A stretch of DNA of 64,000 bases from Streptomyces melanogenes (GTDB taxonomy: Bacteria; Actinomycetota; Actinomycetes; Streptomycetales; Streptomycetaceae). The position numbers and the translations under genes are program-made. Below, piece by piece: positions 25,614 through 34,099 of the stretch; within the stretch, counting starts at the first letter, position 1, and each line of letters begins with the position of its first letter. The notes under the pieces are model-generated. The model saw nothing but the letters and a program-made list of their open reading frames with translations, was not told the origin of the DNA and did not search any database. Location: contig NZ_BMTS01000010.1 in the NCBI RefSeq assembly GCF_014649795.1, forward strand, positions 1-64,000, given 5' to 3'.

Positions 25614-25712
25614 CCCTGGTACGGCCGTGTCGCGACCCCGCCCCCTGCTGGCTCCTGCGCCCCCGCCAGGCAGCCCGGAGGGTACCCATGGCAGCGGGCC
25701 GCGGCGCGGCCA

Positions 25713-25754
25713 GGACGGCGGGCGGACCCGGTTCACCGGATCCGCCCGCCGTCC
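25713..25754. terminator. terminator hairpin between convergent oxidase and protease genes
   Basis: GGACGGCGGGCGGA (25713-25726) pairs perfectly with 25741-25754, and CCGGT/ACCGG in the loop can extend the stem. It ends 15 nt before the minus-strand protease stop, so it probably serves the protease transcript as well as read-through from the oxidase. Confidence 0.65.
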
Positions 25755-25769
25755 GCCCAACTCCCCTTC

Positions 25770-26828
25770 CTACTGCTGAAGTTGACGATACGAGCCGTAG
25801 TGCGGCCGTCTGCCGTTCAGGGCGTCGGCGTAGAGCCGGAAGAAGCGGTCGCCGTAGACGGGGCTGTAGGTGATCTGGTGGTAGCGGGGGTCGGACTCGG
25901 GCACGTCCATGCCGCCGCCGTAGAAGCCGCCGACGTTCCCGATGATCTCGCCGGTCCCGGCGTCCCAGTCGACGTCGGAGAACCACGGCCCGCCGGAGAC
26001 CCCGCCCCACATCCCGGCGCACTCGACCCGCATCTGCCGGAACCCGGACAGCGGCCCCGACCGCGCCGCACAGCGCACGGGCTGGTCCGCCGGATTGCGC
26101 CCCACCCGGGGGTAGCCGAGCATCGTCACGTCCTGGCGGTATCCGGGCGTACGGACGAGGTGGTTGGCCCCCACGGCATCCTGCACACTGCGGCCGTCGG
26201 GCGCCGCCGCCACCCGCGCGAAGGCGTAGTCCAGGTCGGAGACGGCCCCCTTGCTGTTGCGGACGTACTGGTCGTCCACGTACCAGTCGGTGACCCGGTA
26301 GAACCCGTACGGCTGGTCGGCCAGCTCGCTGCTCGCGCGGTACTGCGGTACGAAGACGGCCCGCCCGCCCGCGCAGTGACCCGCCGTCAGGATCAGATCG
26401 CGCCCGCCGCTCTCCACCACGCTCGCCGAGCACTTGTGCGCGCGCAGCTCGCCGGTCGTGGGGTCCGCGCCCGCGGAGGTGAACAGCACGCCCACGGAGG
26501 AGATCCCGGAGAAGTGCTCGGCGCTCGGCATACTGGGCACGGCGGCCGGCGGCCCGGGCGTACCGGTCGGGACGCCGTCGGCGTCGGGGCGTCCGGGGTC
26601 GGTGGCGGCGGAGATGCGCCCGGGGTTCCAGAAGCCGAGGACGTCGGCGTCCGACCAGCCGTCGTCGCCGGGAGCGGTCCACTCCCCCGCATGCGAGGTC
26701 GTACCGGGCGCCGCGTCGGCGGGTGTTCCACCGGCCAGCAGGAGCGCGCCCGAGGCGGCGAGGGTGAGCCCGAGCCGCAGCCCCACCGTCGGCCCCGGCC
26801 GCAGTCGGAAGAGATTCACGGCCGACAT
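25770..26828 (-). CDS. secreted trypsin-like serine protease
   Basis: A 352-aa S1-type chymotrypsin-fold protease with a Sec-type signal peptide (LRLGLTLAASGALLLAGG, cleavage near ADAA). Triad residues are visible as LTAGHC (His), SDLDYAFARV (Asp) and GGVSGGPWF (Ser). A pro-like region lies between the signal and the catalytic domain. The start is uncertain: ATG 26846, ATG 26828 and GTG 26819 are all in frame, and only the GTG has an AGGA at good spacing; the difference is a few residues before the signal. The adenosine deaminase gene ends only about 16-34 nt upstream on the same strand, so the two may be cotranscribed. Confidence 0.83.
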   Translation of the reverse strand: MSAVNLFRLRPGPTVGLRLGLTLAASGALLLAGGTPADAAPGTTSHAGEWTAPGDDGWSDADVLGFWNPGRISAATDPGRPDADGVPTGTPGPPAAVPSMPSAEHFSGISSVGVLFTSAGADPTTGELRAHKCSASVVESGGRDLILTAGHCAGGRAVFVPQYRASSELADQPYGFYRVTDWYVDDQYVRNSKGAVSDLDYAFARVAAAPDGRSVQDAVGANHLVRTPGYRQDVTMLGYPRVGRNPADQPVRCAARSGPLSGFRQMRVECAGMWGGVSGGPWFSDVDWDAGTGEIIGNVGGFYGGGMDVPESDPRYHQITYSPVYGDRFFRLYADALNGRRPHYGSYRQLQQ

Positions 26829-26861
26829 CCTGCCCGAATGATCCATATATGCCGCTGAGGC

Positions 26862-28496
26862 TCAACGGGTGCGCGACCGGAGCGCCCCGTCGTGTGCGCA
26901 GCAGCGCTCGAACGCCCGCCAGTCCGTCTCCAACCGCCACTGGAGGGCGGCCTTGGGGCTGGCGGCCAGGAACGTCCGGCAGGCGGCATCAGGCCGCCGG
27001 TCCGGGTCGGGGGTGTCGCCCCGGCAGGGCGCGGCGAAGGTGTCGTACCGGTCCTGCTCCCGCCACAGGTTGGCCCCCTCGACGAAGGCGTGGTCCAGCG
27101 AGGCGCGGGCGGCGGTCCGCAGTTCCCCGATGCCCAGGTGCTGGTCGGTGACGCCCAGTCGGAAGACGTCGGTGAGGCTGCTCCGGCTGACGCCGGGGTC
27201 GTCGGTGGCCAGGGCGAGGGGCACCCAGGCGTCGAGATAGGTGTGCAGGGGGTGCCGGTCGCCGCTGACCCGGAGGATCTGGTCGTGGCTGATCAGGGGA
27301 GCCTCGACGAGGACGTGCCGCCCGCGCATCCGGGCGGCCAGGTCCTGGTACCCACGCTCGTCGAGGAGGTCGACACCGTGCCCGATGCGCTCGGCGCCCG
27401 CCACGTCGACGGCCTGGGCGATGTGGAAGGTGAGGTCGCGGCCGCCGACCCCGTTCAGCCCGTCGACCAGCTCACCGGCGTGCAGGCTGACGTGGACGGA
27501 CGGGGCGCGGGACCTGAGGAAGCCGATCATCTTCATGTGCAGGGTGTAGTCCCGCAGGGCGATCGGGGCGTCCTCGGGCTGGACCATGTTCACCCCGACG
27601 ACCCGGCCGATCCGGCGGCGGGCGAGTTCGAAGCCGAGGATCTGCTGGGCGAAGACGTGGCGGGCGGCCTGGGCGCGGCCGACCTGGTAGTCGAAGCGGA
27701 TGACGACGGAACACGCCTCCGGCGCGGGCGCACGGTCGCAGCCGAGAATCTTGCGGTAGTCGTGGAAACTCTGGTCGTACGCGGCCGCGGCCTCCCGGAC
27801 GATCTCCTGGAACCGGGGATCCCGCGTGAGGACCCGGTGGAACTCCGCCAGGCCGGACGGGCCCGGGTCCGCCGGATGCACCCGGTCGACCAGCCGCTGG
27901 AGCGGCTCGGCCGCCTCGGTCACCAGCGTCTCGACATACGCGGTCCGCTCCCACGCGGCGTCCCGGGCCACCTCGGCCAGCATGTCCGCGTCGTGGCCCG
28001 CCTCCGCCTCGGCGAACTTCCCGAAGGTGGCGAAGAAGTGGTCGTGCCCGGGCTGCGGGTCGCCGTCGGGCGGCAGGACGAACCCGCGCATCGACCAGGC
28101 CCGGACGACCGCACGGCGGAACGGCCCCGGCTGCATGGCGTCCTGGGCGGGCCGCTGCCCGGTGGCACACGGCTGGGGTCCGGGTGTGACGACGTACGTG
28201 GTGGTGTCGACGCACTTGCGGTCGCGGGCGGCGTACCCGATGAGGGATTCCGCGCGGACGGCACCACCGAGGTGATGGTGCAGGTCACCGCCCTTGGGGA
28301 GGTCACGCAGGAGGTCGGTGGGGGTGGAGCGGTCCAACTGGGGCTGGGAGCGGCCCGGTTGGCCCTGACCGGCCTCGGCTGGGCGCTGCCCGATGACACC
28401 CGCACCGGCCCCGGTGGCTTCCGCCACCCCCGGCAGCACGCCCACGGCCAGCCCGAGCGCGGTCGCCCCGGCCAGCACCGACCACCTGCGTCGCAT
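26862..28496 (-). CDS. secreted adenosine deaminase (ADGF-like)
   Basis: A 544-aa extracellular metal-dependent deaminase that converts adenosine or a related aminated purine to inosine and ammonia. A signal peptide (RRRWSVLAGATALGLAVGVL) and Ser/Gln/Pro linker precede the amidohydrolase barrel. Zinc-site and catalytic motifs are GGDLHHHLGGAV, SLHAGELVDGL, ERIGHGVDLLDERG and ATDDPGVSRS. It is longer than cytosolic Add (about 340 aa), with an inserted N-terminal region as in ADGF/CECR1-type secreted enzymes. ATG 28496 has GGAGAAG 6 nt upstream; ATG 28508 is an alternative. Presumed role: purine salvage or removal of extracellular adenosine. Confidence 0.88.
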   Translation of the reverse strand: MRRRWSVLAGATALGLAVGVLPGVAEATGAGAGVIGQRPAEAGQGQPGRSQPQLDRSTPTDLLRDLPKGGDLHHHLGGAVRAESLIGYAARDRKCVDTTTYVVTPGPQPCATGQRPAQDAMQPGPFRRAVVRAWSMRGFVLPPDGDPQPGHDHFFATFGKFAEAEAGHDADMLAEVARDAAWERTAYVETLVTEAAEPLQRLVDRVHPADPGPSGLAEFHRVLTRDPRFQEIVREAAAAYDQSFHDYRKILGCDRAPAPEACSVVIRFDYQVGRAQAARHVFAQQILGFELARRRIGRVVGVNMVQPEDAPIALRDYTLHMKMIGFLRSRAPSVHVSLHAGELVDGLNGVGGRDLTFHIAQAVDVAGAERIGHGVDLLDERGYQDLAARMRGRHVLVEAPLISHDQILRVSGDRHPLHTYLDAWVPLALATDDPGVSRSSLTDVFRLGVTDQHLGIGELRTAARASLDHAFVEGANLWREQDRYDTFAAPCRGDTPDPDRRPDAACRTFLAASPKAALQWRLETDWRAFERCCAHDGALRSRTR

Positions 28497-28696
28497 TCTC
28501 TTCTCCATGCCCTGTCCCTCTCCCTCCCCCGGTCCTCATACTCACTACAGGGCACACCAGAACCGCCCGACGCGCGCACGGCAGGCCCCCGTGTGGCCGA
28601 CACGCGGCGGTCGTCCCGCACCGGGGAGCCCGCCAGTGGCTACGGTGATCCGCGGTTCCCCGCCGCCACTTCCGCCGACATCACCCGGAGGCACCC

Positions 28697-29689
28697 GTGA
28701 AGATGCTGATCAACGTGGCCGAAACCGTCGTCGCCGACGCGTTGCGCGGGATGGCGGCCGCGCATCCGGAGTTGACCGTCGACGTGGAGAACCGGGTCAT
28801 CGTGCGCCGGGACGCGCCGTTCGCCGGGAAGGTGGGGCTGGTGTCCGGGGGCGGGTCGGGGCACGAGCCGTTGCACGGGGGGTTCGTGGGGCGCGGGATG
28901 CTCGCCGCCGCGTGTCCCGGTGAGGTGTTCACCTCGCCCGTGCCGGACCAGATGGTGCGGGCCGCGGCCGCCGTGGACAGCGGGGCCGGGGTGCTGTTCG
29001 TCGTCAAGAACTACACCGGTGACGTGCTCAACTTCGACATGGCCGTGGAGCTCGCCGAGGACGAGGGCGTCCAGATCGCCAAGGTGCTCGTCGACGACGA
29101 CGTCGCCGTGACCGACAGCCTGTACACGGCGGGGCGGCGCGGCACCGGGGCCACCCTCTTCGTGGAGAAGATCGCGGGTGCGGCGGCCGAGGAGGGCGCG
29201 CCCCTGGAGCGGGTGGAGGCGATCGCCCGCCGGGTGAACGCGAGTTCGCGCAGCTTCGGCGTCGCGCTCAGCGCCTGCACCACCCCCGCCAAGGGCGGCC
29301 CGACCTTCGACCTGCCGCCCGGCGAGCTGGAGCTCGGCGTCGGCATCCACGGCGAGCCCGGCCGCGAGCGGCGGGCCATGATGACCTCCCGGGAGATCGC
29401 GGACTTCGCCGTGGACGCCGTCCTGGAGGACCTCGAGCCGACGAGTCCCGTACTGCTCCTGGTCAACGGCATGGGGGCCACCCCGCTCCTGGAGCTGTAC
29501 GGGTTCAACGCCGAGGTGCACCGGGTGCTGGCCGAGCGGCGCGTCCCGGTGGCCCGCACGCTCGTGGGCAACTATGTGACCTCCCTCGACATGGCGGGCT
29601 GCTCGGTGACGCTGTGTCAGGCCGACGAGGAGCTGCTGCGACTGTGGGACGCGCCGGTGAACACGCCCGCGCTGCGGTGGGGTTGCTGA
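28697..29689 (+). CDS. dhaK: dihydroxyacetone kinase substrate-binding subunit DhaK
   Basis: The 330-aa subunit that binds dihydroxyacetone covalently as a hemiaminal. It shows GLVSGGGSGHEPLHGGFVG, PTFDLPPGELELGVGIHGEP (containing the substrate-binding His in the GIHGEPG motif) and LVNGMGATPLLELY. GTG 28697 has GGAGG 5 nt before it. dhaL follows after 62 nt and dhaM after that: the three-part PEP-dependent PTS-type system, in which phosphate comes from the PTS through DhaM to ADP on DhaL rather than from free ATP. Confidence 0.95.
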   Translation: MKMLINVAETVVADALRGMAAAHPELTVDVENRVIVRRDAPFAGKVGLVSGGGSGHEPLHGGFVGRGMLAAACPGEVFTSPVPDQMVRAAAAVDSGAGVLFVVKNYTGDVLNFDMAVELAEDEGVQIAKVLVDDDVAVTDSLYTAGRRGTGATLFVEKIAGAAAEEGAPLERVEAIARRVNASSRSFGVALSACTTPAKGGPTFDLPPGELELGVGIHGEPGRERRAMMTSREIADFAVDAVLEDLEPTSPVLLLVNGMGATPLLELYGFNAEVHRVLAERRVPVARTLVGNYVTSLDMAGCSVTLCQADEELLRLWDAPVNTPALRWGC

Positions 29690-29751
29690 CCCGTGGCCCG
29701 GCTGAGCGTTCCGTCCGTACAACCCGATTCCGTACACCTCAAGGAGGGCCC

Positions 29752-30348
29752 GTGCTCGACGCCGCATTCTTCCGCCGCTGGATGACCGCGACCGCCTCGG
29801 CCGTGGACCGGGAGGCGGCGCGGCTGACCGACCTGGATTCGGCCATCGGCGACGCCGACCACGGCGCCAACCTCCAGCGCGGCTTCACCGCCGTCACCGC
29901 CGTCCTGGAGAACGAGGCGCCGGACACGCCCGGTGCCGTACTCGCCCTCGCCGGGCGGCAGTTGATCTCGACCGTGGGCGGCGCCTCCGGACCGCTCTAC
30001 GGGACGCTGCTGCGCCGCACCGGCAAGGCGCTCGGCGACCGGGCCGAGGTGAGCCGCGAGGAGCTCGCCACCGCGCTGGGCGAGGGCGCGGCGGCGGTGG
30101 CGCAGCTGGGCGGGGCCGTCGCCGGGGACAAGACGATGCTGGACGCGCTGCTCCCGGCCGTCGAGGCGCTCGGGGAGTCCTTCGCGGCGGCGGGCGCGGC
30201 GGCGGAGGCCGGGGCGCTCGCGACCGTACCGCTCCAGGCCCGCAAGGGCAGGGCCAGCTATCTGGGCGAGCGTTCCATCGGCCATCAGGACCCGGGCGCG
30301 ACCTCGTCGGCACTGCTCATCGGGGCGCTCCAGGAGGCCGCCGCGTGA
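29752..30348 (+). CDS. dhaL: dihydroxyacetone kinase ADP-binding subunit DhaL
   Basis: A 198-aa subunit that carries tightly bound ADP and transfers its phosphate to dihydroxyacetone on DhaK. The Mg-nucleotide site is DLDSAIGDADHGANLQRGF; GGASGPLYGTLL and the C-terminal GRASYLGERSIGHQDPGA are family signatures. The start is GTG 29752 with AAGGAGGG just upstream. The stop overlaps the dhaM start (GTGA), so translation is coupled. Confidence 0.95.
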   Translation: MLDAAFFRRWMTATASAVDREAARLTDLDSAIGDADHGANLQRGFTAVTAVLENEAPDTPGAVLALAGRQLISTVGGASGPLYGTLLRRTGKALGDRAEVSREELATALGEGAAAVAQLGGAVAGDKTMLDALLPAVEALGESFAAAGAAAEAGALATVPLQARKGRASYLGERSIGHQDPGATSSALLIGALQEAAA

Positions 30349-30797
30349 GCGGGAGCGCGGGCGGGGCCGGCGGCCGGGCGGAAGCCGACGAGGCCGCCGG
30401 GCTCGTCGGGGTCGTGCTCGTCTCCCACAGCTCGGAGGTCGCCGCCGCCGTCGCCGCGCTCGCGATCGGTCTCGCGGGCGGGGGCACGACCGCTCCCGTC
30501 GCGGCCGCGGGCGGCACCCCCGACGGCGGCCTCGGCACCAGCTCCGAGCTGATCGCGGAGGCGGCGGCCGCCGTCGACCGGGGCGCGGGCGTGGCGGTCC
30601 TGGTGGACCTGGGCAGCGCGGTGCTCACCGTGAAAGCACTCCTCGCCGAGGGCGACGAGCTGCCCAAGGGGGCGCGGCTGGTGGACGCCCCCTTCGTCGA
30701 GGGCGCGGTGGCGGCCGTCGTGACCGCCTCGGCCGGGGCGGACCTGGACGCGGTGGAGGCGGCGGCCTCGGAGGCGTACGGCTACCGGAAGGTGTGA
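30345..30797 (+). CDS. dhaM: dihydroxyacetone kinase phosphotransfer subunit DhaM
   Basis: A 150-aa EIIA-mannose-type protein that takes phosphate from HPr on the His in VGVVLVSHSSEVAAAVAAL and passes it to ADP on DhaL. GTSSELIAEAAAAVDRGAGV and VLVDLGSAVLTVKALL are typical. It is the single-domain form, without the HPr and EI-like domains of E. coli DhaM, so it relies on general PTS proteins encoded elsewhere. A hairpin terminator follows. Confidence 0.92.
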   Translation: MSGSAGGAGGRAEADEAAGLVGVVLVSHSSEVAAAVAALAIGLAGGGTTAPVAAAGGTPDGGLGTSSELIAEAAAAVDRGAGVAVLVDLGSAVLTVKALLAEGDELPKGARLVDAPFVEGAVAAVVTASAGADLDAVEAAASEAYGYRKV

Positions 30798-30806
30798 TCT
30801 GCGGCA

Positions 30807-30849
30807 CCCGAGCCGGGGCCCGGCGGGACGTTCCCGCCGGGCCCTCGGG
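30807..30849 (+). terminator. dhaKLM terminator
   Basis: GGGCCCGGCGGGA (30816-30828) pairs perfectly with 30832-30844 around a 3-nt loop. Outer arms CCCGAG (30807-30812) and CTCGGG (30844-30849) can extend it after a small bulge. It begins 10 nt after the dhaM stop. Confidence 0.7.
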
Positions 30850-30877
30850 CGTCCGGCCCACAAGCGCCGGAGCGCCT

Positions 30878-30894
30878 TTATGCAACTTGTTGCA
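30878..30894 (+). promoter_or_regulatory. inverted repeat upstream of the dienoyl-CoA reductase
   Basis: TGCAAC-TT-GTTGCA (30881-30894) is a perfect 6-2-6 palindrome. With the preceding bases it forms TTATGCAAC, a 9-mer that recurs exactly at 33624-33632 before the MarR gene. It lies 61 nt before the reductase start and is a candidate operator for that MarR protein. Confidence 0.5.
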
Positions 30895-30954
30895 CAAGAG
30901 CGCCCCGTGCTCTACAACTGGAGCGACGACACCGCCGTACCTGGAGACGCCCCG

Positions 30955-32976
30955 ATGAGCGACTACCCCCACCTGCTGAGCCCCCTCGACCTCGGCTTCA
31001 CCACCCTTCCCAACCGGGTGCTGATGGGGTCCATGCACATCGGGCTCGAAGAGGCCGAGAACGGGTTCGAGCGGATGGCGGCGTTCTACGCCGAGCGGGC
31101 GCGCGGCGGGGTCGGCCTCATGGTCACCGGCGGCATCTCCCCGAACGACGCGGGCCGCCCGTACGAGGGCGGCGCCAAGCTCACCACCGAGGCGGAGGCC
31201 GCCCAGCACCGCACGGTCACCGACGCGGTGCACGCGGCGGGCGGCCGGATCGCGATGCAGATCCTGCACTTCGGCCGGTACGCCTACCACCAGGACCTGG
31301 TGGCGCCGAGCGCGCTCCAGGCCCCCATCAGCCCCTTCGTGCCGCACGCCCTGACCGACGACGAGGTCGAGCAGACCGTCGAGGACTTCGTCCGCGCGGC
31401 CGAGCTGGCCAAGTCCGCCGGGTACGACGGCGTCGAGATCATGGGCTCCGAGGGCTATCTGATCAACGAGTTCATCGCGGGCGCGGTGAACCGGCGCACC
31501 GACCGCTGGGGCGGCTCGTACGAGAACCGGATGCGCTTCCCCGTCGAGATCGTCCGCCGTACGCGGGAGCGGGTCGGCGCGGACTTCATCCTCATCTACC
31601 GGCTCTCCATGCTGGACCTGGTGCCCGGCGGCTCCACGCTGGAGGAGGTCGTCACGCTCGCGAAGGCCATCGAGGAGGCCGGGGCGACCCTCATCAACAC
31701 CGGCATCGGCTGGCACGAGGCCCGCATCCCCACCATCGCGACCTCGGTGCCGCGCGGCGCGTACACCTGGGTGACCAAGAAGCTGATGGGGTCGGTCTCC
31801 ATCCCGCTGATCACCAGCAACCGCATCAACACCCCGGAGGTGGCCGAGCGGCTGCTCGCCGAGGGCCGGGCGGACATGGTGTCGATGGCGCGGCCGTTCC
31901 TGGCCGACCCCGAGTTCGTCGCCAAGACGGCCGCGGGGCGCTCCGAGACCATCAACACCTGCATCGGCTGCAACCAGGCCTGCCTGGACCACACCTTCAG
32001 CGGGAAGATCACCTCCTGCCTGGTCAACCCGCGCGCCTGCCACGAGACCGAGCTGGTCCTCTCCCCCACCAAGCGCCGCAAGAGCCTCGCGGTGGTCGGC
32101 GCGGGCCCGGCCGGGCTCGCCTTCGCGGTCTCGGCGGCCGAGCGCGGCCACGCGGTCACCCTCTTCGACGCGGCCGCGGAGATCGGCGGCCAGCTGAACA
32201 TCGCCAAGCGGATCCCCGGCAAGGAGGAGTTCGAGGAAACGCTGCGCTACTACCGTACGCAGCTCGAACTGCGCGGCGTGGACGTCCGGTTGAACACCAC
32301 GGCGACCGCCGACGAGCTGACCTCCGGCGGCTACGACGAGGTCGTCGTCGCCACCGGTGTGACGCCCCGCACCCCCGAGATCCCCGGCTCCGACCACCCC
32401 AGCGTCCTCACCTACCTGGACGTGCTGCGCGACGGCGCGCCGGTCGGCGAGCGGGTGGCGATCGTCGGCGCGGGCGGCATCGGCTTCGACGTCGCCGAGT
32501 TCCTGACCGACGGCGGCGAAGCGGCGAGCCTGGACCCCGAGACGTACTTCCGGCAGTGGGGCGTCGACACCTCGTACGAGGAGCGCGGCGGGCTGCGCGC
32601 GCCCGAGCGGCCCAAGCCGCCGCGCACGGTGCACCTGCTCCAGCGCAAGACCTCCAAGGTCGGCGCGGGCCTGGGCAAGACCACGGGCTGGATCCACCGC
32701 ACCGAGCTGAAGCACCGGGGCGTGACGATGGTGCCGGGTGTCGGCTACGACCGGATCGACGACGCCGGCCTGCACCTCACCGTCGACGGCACCTCCACCG
32801 TGCTGCCGGTGGACACCGTGGTCCTGTGCGCCGGGCAGGAGCCGCGTCGCGACCTGTACGAGGAGCTGGCGGCGGCGGGCGCCACCGTGCACCTGATCGG
32901 CGGCGCGGACGTGGCCGCCGAGCTGGACGCCAAGCGCGCCATCGACCAGGGCACCCGGCTGGCGGCGGCCCTCTGA
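30955..32976 (+). CDS. fadH: 2,4-dienoyl-CoA reductase (NADPH), FadH type
   Basis: A 673-aa iron-sulfur flavoenzyme that reduces 2,4-dienoyl-CoA during beta-oxidation of unsaturated fatty acids. The old-yellow-enzyme FMN barrel is N-terminal (LPNRVLMGSMHIGLEEAENG, YDGVEIMGSEGYLINEF). The 4Fe-4S cysteines are in NTCIGCNQACLDH and SCLVNPRAC. The NADPH/FAD domain starts at VVGAGPAGLAFAVSAAERG, with a second nucleotide motif VAIVGAGGIGFDVAEFL. ATG 30955 follows GGAG. Length equals E. coli FadH. A palindrome upstream shares a 9-mer with the MarR promoter, hinting at common control; a PadR gene follows after 49 nt. Confidence 0.95.
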   Translation: MSDYPHLLSPLDLGFTTLPNRVLMGSMHIGLEEAENGFERMAAFYAERARGGVGLMVTGGISPNDAGRPYEGGAKLTTEAEAAQHRTVTDAVHAAGGRIAMQILHFGRYAYHQDLVAPSALQAPISPFVPHALTDDEVEQTVEDFVRAAELAKSAGYDGVEIMGSEGYLINEFIAGAVNRRTDRWGGSYENRMRFPVEIVRRTRERVGADFILIYRLSMLDLVPGGSTLEEVVTLAKAIEEAGATLINTGIGWHEARIPTIATSVPRGAYTWVTKKLMGSVSIPLITSNRINTPEVAERLLAEGRADMVSMARPFLADPEFVAKTAAGRSETINTCIGCNQACLDHTFSGKITSCLVNPRACHETELVLSPTKRRKSLAVVGAGPAGLAFAVSAAERGHAVTLFDAAAEIGGQLNIAKRIPGKEEFEETLRYYRTQLELRGVDVRLNTTATADELTSGGYDEVVVATGVTPRTPEIPGSDHPSVLTYLDVLRDGAPVGERVAIVGAGGIGFDVAEFLTDGGEAASLDPETYFRQWGVDTSYEERGGLRAPERPKPPRTVHLLQRKTSKVGAGLGKTTGWIHRTELKHRGVTMVPGVGYDRIDDAGLHLTVDGTSTVLPVDTVVLCAGQEPRRDLYEELAAAGATVHLIGGADVAAELDAKRAIDQGTRLAAAL

Positions 32977-33025
32977 CGGCACCGGGGCCGCACTCGGGCC
33001 GGGCGGCGGAATCTAGGATGCGGTC

Positions 33026-33562
33026 ATGTCCCTCCCGCACGCGATCCTGACCGCCCTGCTCGAAAAGCCCTCGTCGGGGCTGGAGCTGACCCGCCGGTTC
33101 GACAGGTCGTTCGGCTTCTTCTGGTCCGCGACGCACCAGCAGATCTACCGCGAGCTGGGCAAGCTGGAGCAGTCCGGGGCCATCCGCGCACTGCCGTCCG
33201 AGGCCCCGGCGCGCGGCCAGAAGAAGGAGTACGAGGTGCTGCCCGCGGGCCGCGCGGAGCTCGCCGCGTGGGCCGCCGCCGGGCAGGACCCGCGCCCCAT
33301 GCGGGACCCGCTGCTGCTGCGGATGCGGGCGGCGGCGGTGGTCGGCACGGACGGACTCACCGCCGAGCTGCGCCGCCATCTCGATCTGCACGAGCGGCAG
33401 TTGGAGATGTACGAGGGGATCGAGCGGCGGGACTTCCCGCCGGAGCGGGACAGCGAGCAGGACCGGCTGCGCCACCTCGTGCTGCGCGGCGGCATCGAAC
33501 TGGAGACGTTCTGGATCCGCTGGCTGACGCAGGCGCTGGATACGGTGGACGGGGAGGAGTGA
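33026..33562 (+). CDS. PadR-family regulator
   Basis: A 178-aa regulator. The N-terminal winged helix (about residues 4-80) reads ILTALLEKPSSGLELTRRFD then QQIYRELGKLEQSGAIRAL, and the C-terminal VirR/PadR_C-type helical domain mediates dimerisation (MYEGIERRDFPPERDSEQD). PadR proteins respond to phenolics, antibiotics or other stressors. It may be cotranscribed with the dienoyl-CoA reductase 49 nt upstream; its targets and inducer are not visible. No strong dyad was seen before it. Confidence 0.9.
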   Translation: MSLPHAILTALLEKPSSGLELTRRFDRSFGFFWSATHQQIYRELGKLEQSGAIRALPSEAPARGQKKEYEVLPAGRAELAAWAAAGQDPRPMRDPLLLRMRAAAVVGTDGLTAELRRHLDLHERQLEMYEGIERRDFPPERDSEQDRLRHLVLRGGIELETFWIRWLTQALDTVDGEE

Positions 33563-33617
33563 GCCCGGCCCCCGTGAGCCCGGCCCCGCACGGCGGACGG
33601 GCACCGTCCCCACGGGC

Positions 33618-33632
33618 GTTGTATTATGCAAC
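33618..33632 (+). promoter_or_regulatory. palindrome before the MarR gene
   Basis: GTTGTAT-T-ATGCAAC (33618-33632) is a 7-1-7 palindrome with one mismatch, about 22 nt before the MarR GTG start. It resembles MarR autoregulatory sites, and its right half TTATGCAAC is identical to the half-site upstream of the dienoyl-CoA reductase. Confidence 0.5.
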
Positions 33633-33653
33633 TAGCCAGTGAGAGGACCAGCC

Positions 33654-34088
33654 GTGCCCAGCCGAGACCAGTCGGTCACCACCATCCAGCGGGAGCTGAC
33701 CGCGTTCGCCCGCCGCGCCCGGGCCGCCGCCGCGCGGATGCACCCGGAGCTGTCCCTGGTCTCCTTCACGCTGCTGTCCCACATGGAGGACCAGCAGGGG
33801 TGCCGCGCGACCGACCTCGCCGCGTACTACATGCTCGACAAGTCGACGATCAGCCGGCAGATCGCGGCCCTGGAGAAGCTGGGGTTCATCGAACGCCGCA
33901 CCGACCCGGCCGACCACCGCATCCAGCTGCTCCACCTCACCGCCGCCGGCACCGAGAAGCTCGCCGAGGCGGCGGTGCTGCGCCGGCACGCCTTCCACGA
34001 GCGCCTGGCGGACTGGGAGGAGGGCGACCTCGAACGGTTCGCCGCGTACCTGCTCCGCTACAACAGCACGGCTCCCGACGGGAGTTGA
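33654..34088 (+). CDS. MarR-family regulator
   Basis: A 144-aa dimeric winged-helix regulator with recognition region LAAYYMLDKSTISRQIAALE, wing FIERRTDPADHRIQLLHLT and flanking dimerisation helices. GTG 33654 is chosen because GAGAGGA lies 8-9 nt upstream and the palindrome would otherwise be translated. It probably represses itself through the adjacent dyad, and perhaps the dienoyl-CoA reductase, which carries the same 9-mer. Confidence 0.9.
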   Translation: MPSRDQSVTTIQRELTAFARRARAAAARMHPELSLVSFTLLSHMEDQQGCRATDLAAYYMLDKSTISRQIAALEKLGFIERRTDPADHRIQLLHLTAAGTEKLAEAAVLRRHAFHERLADWEEGDLERFAAYLLRYNSTAPDGS

Positions 34089-34099
34089 CGGCCCGGGAG

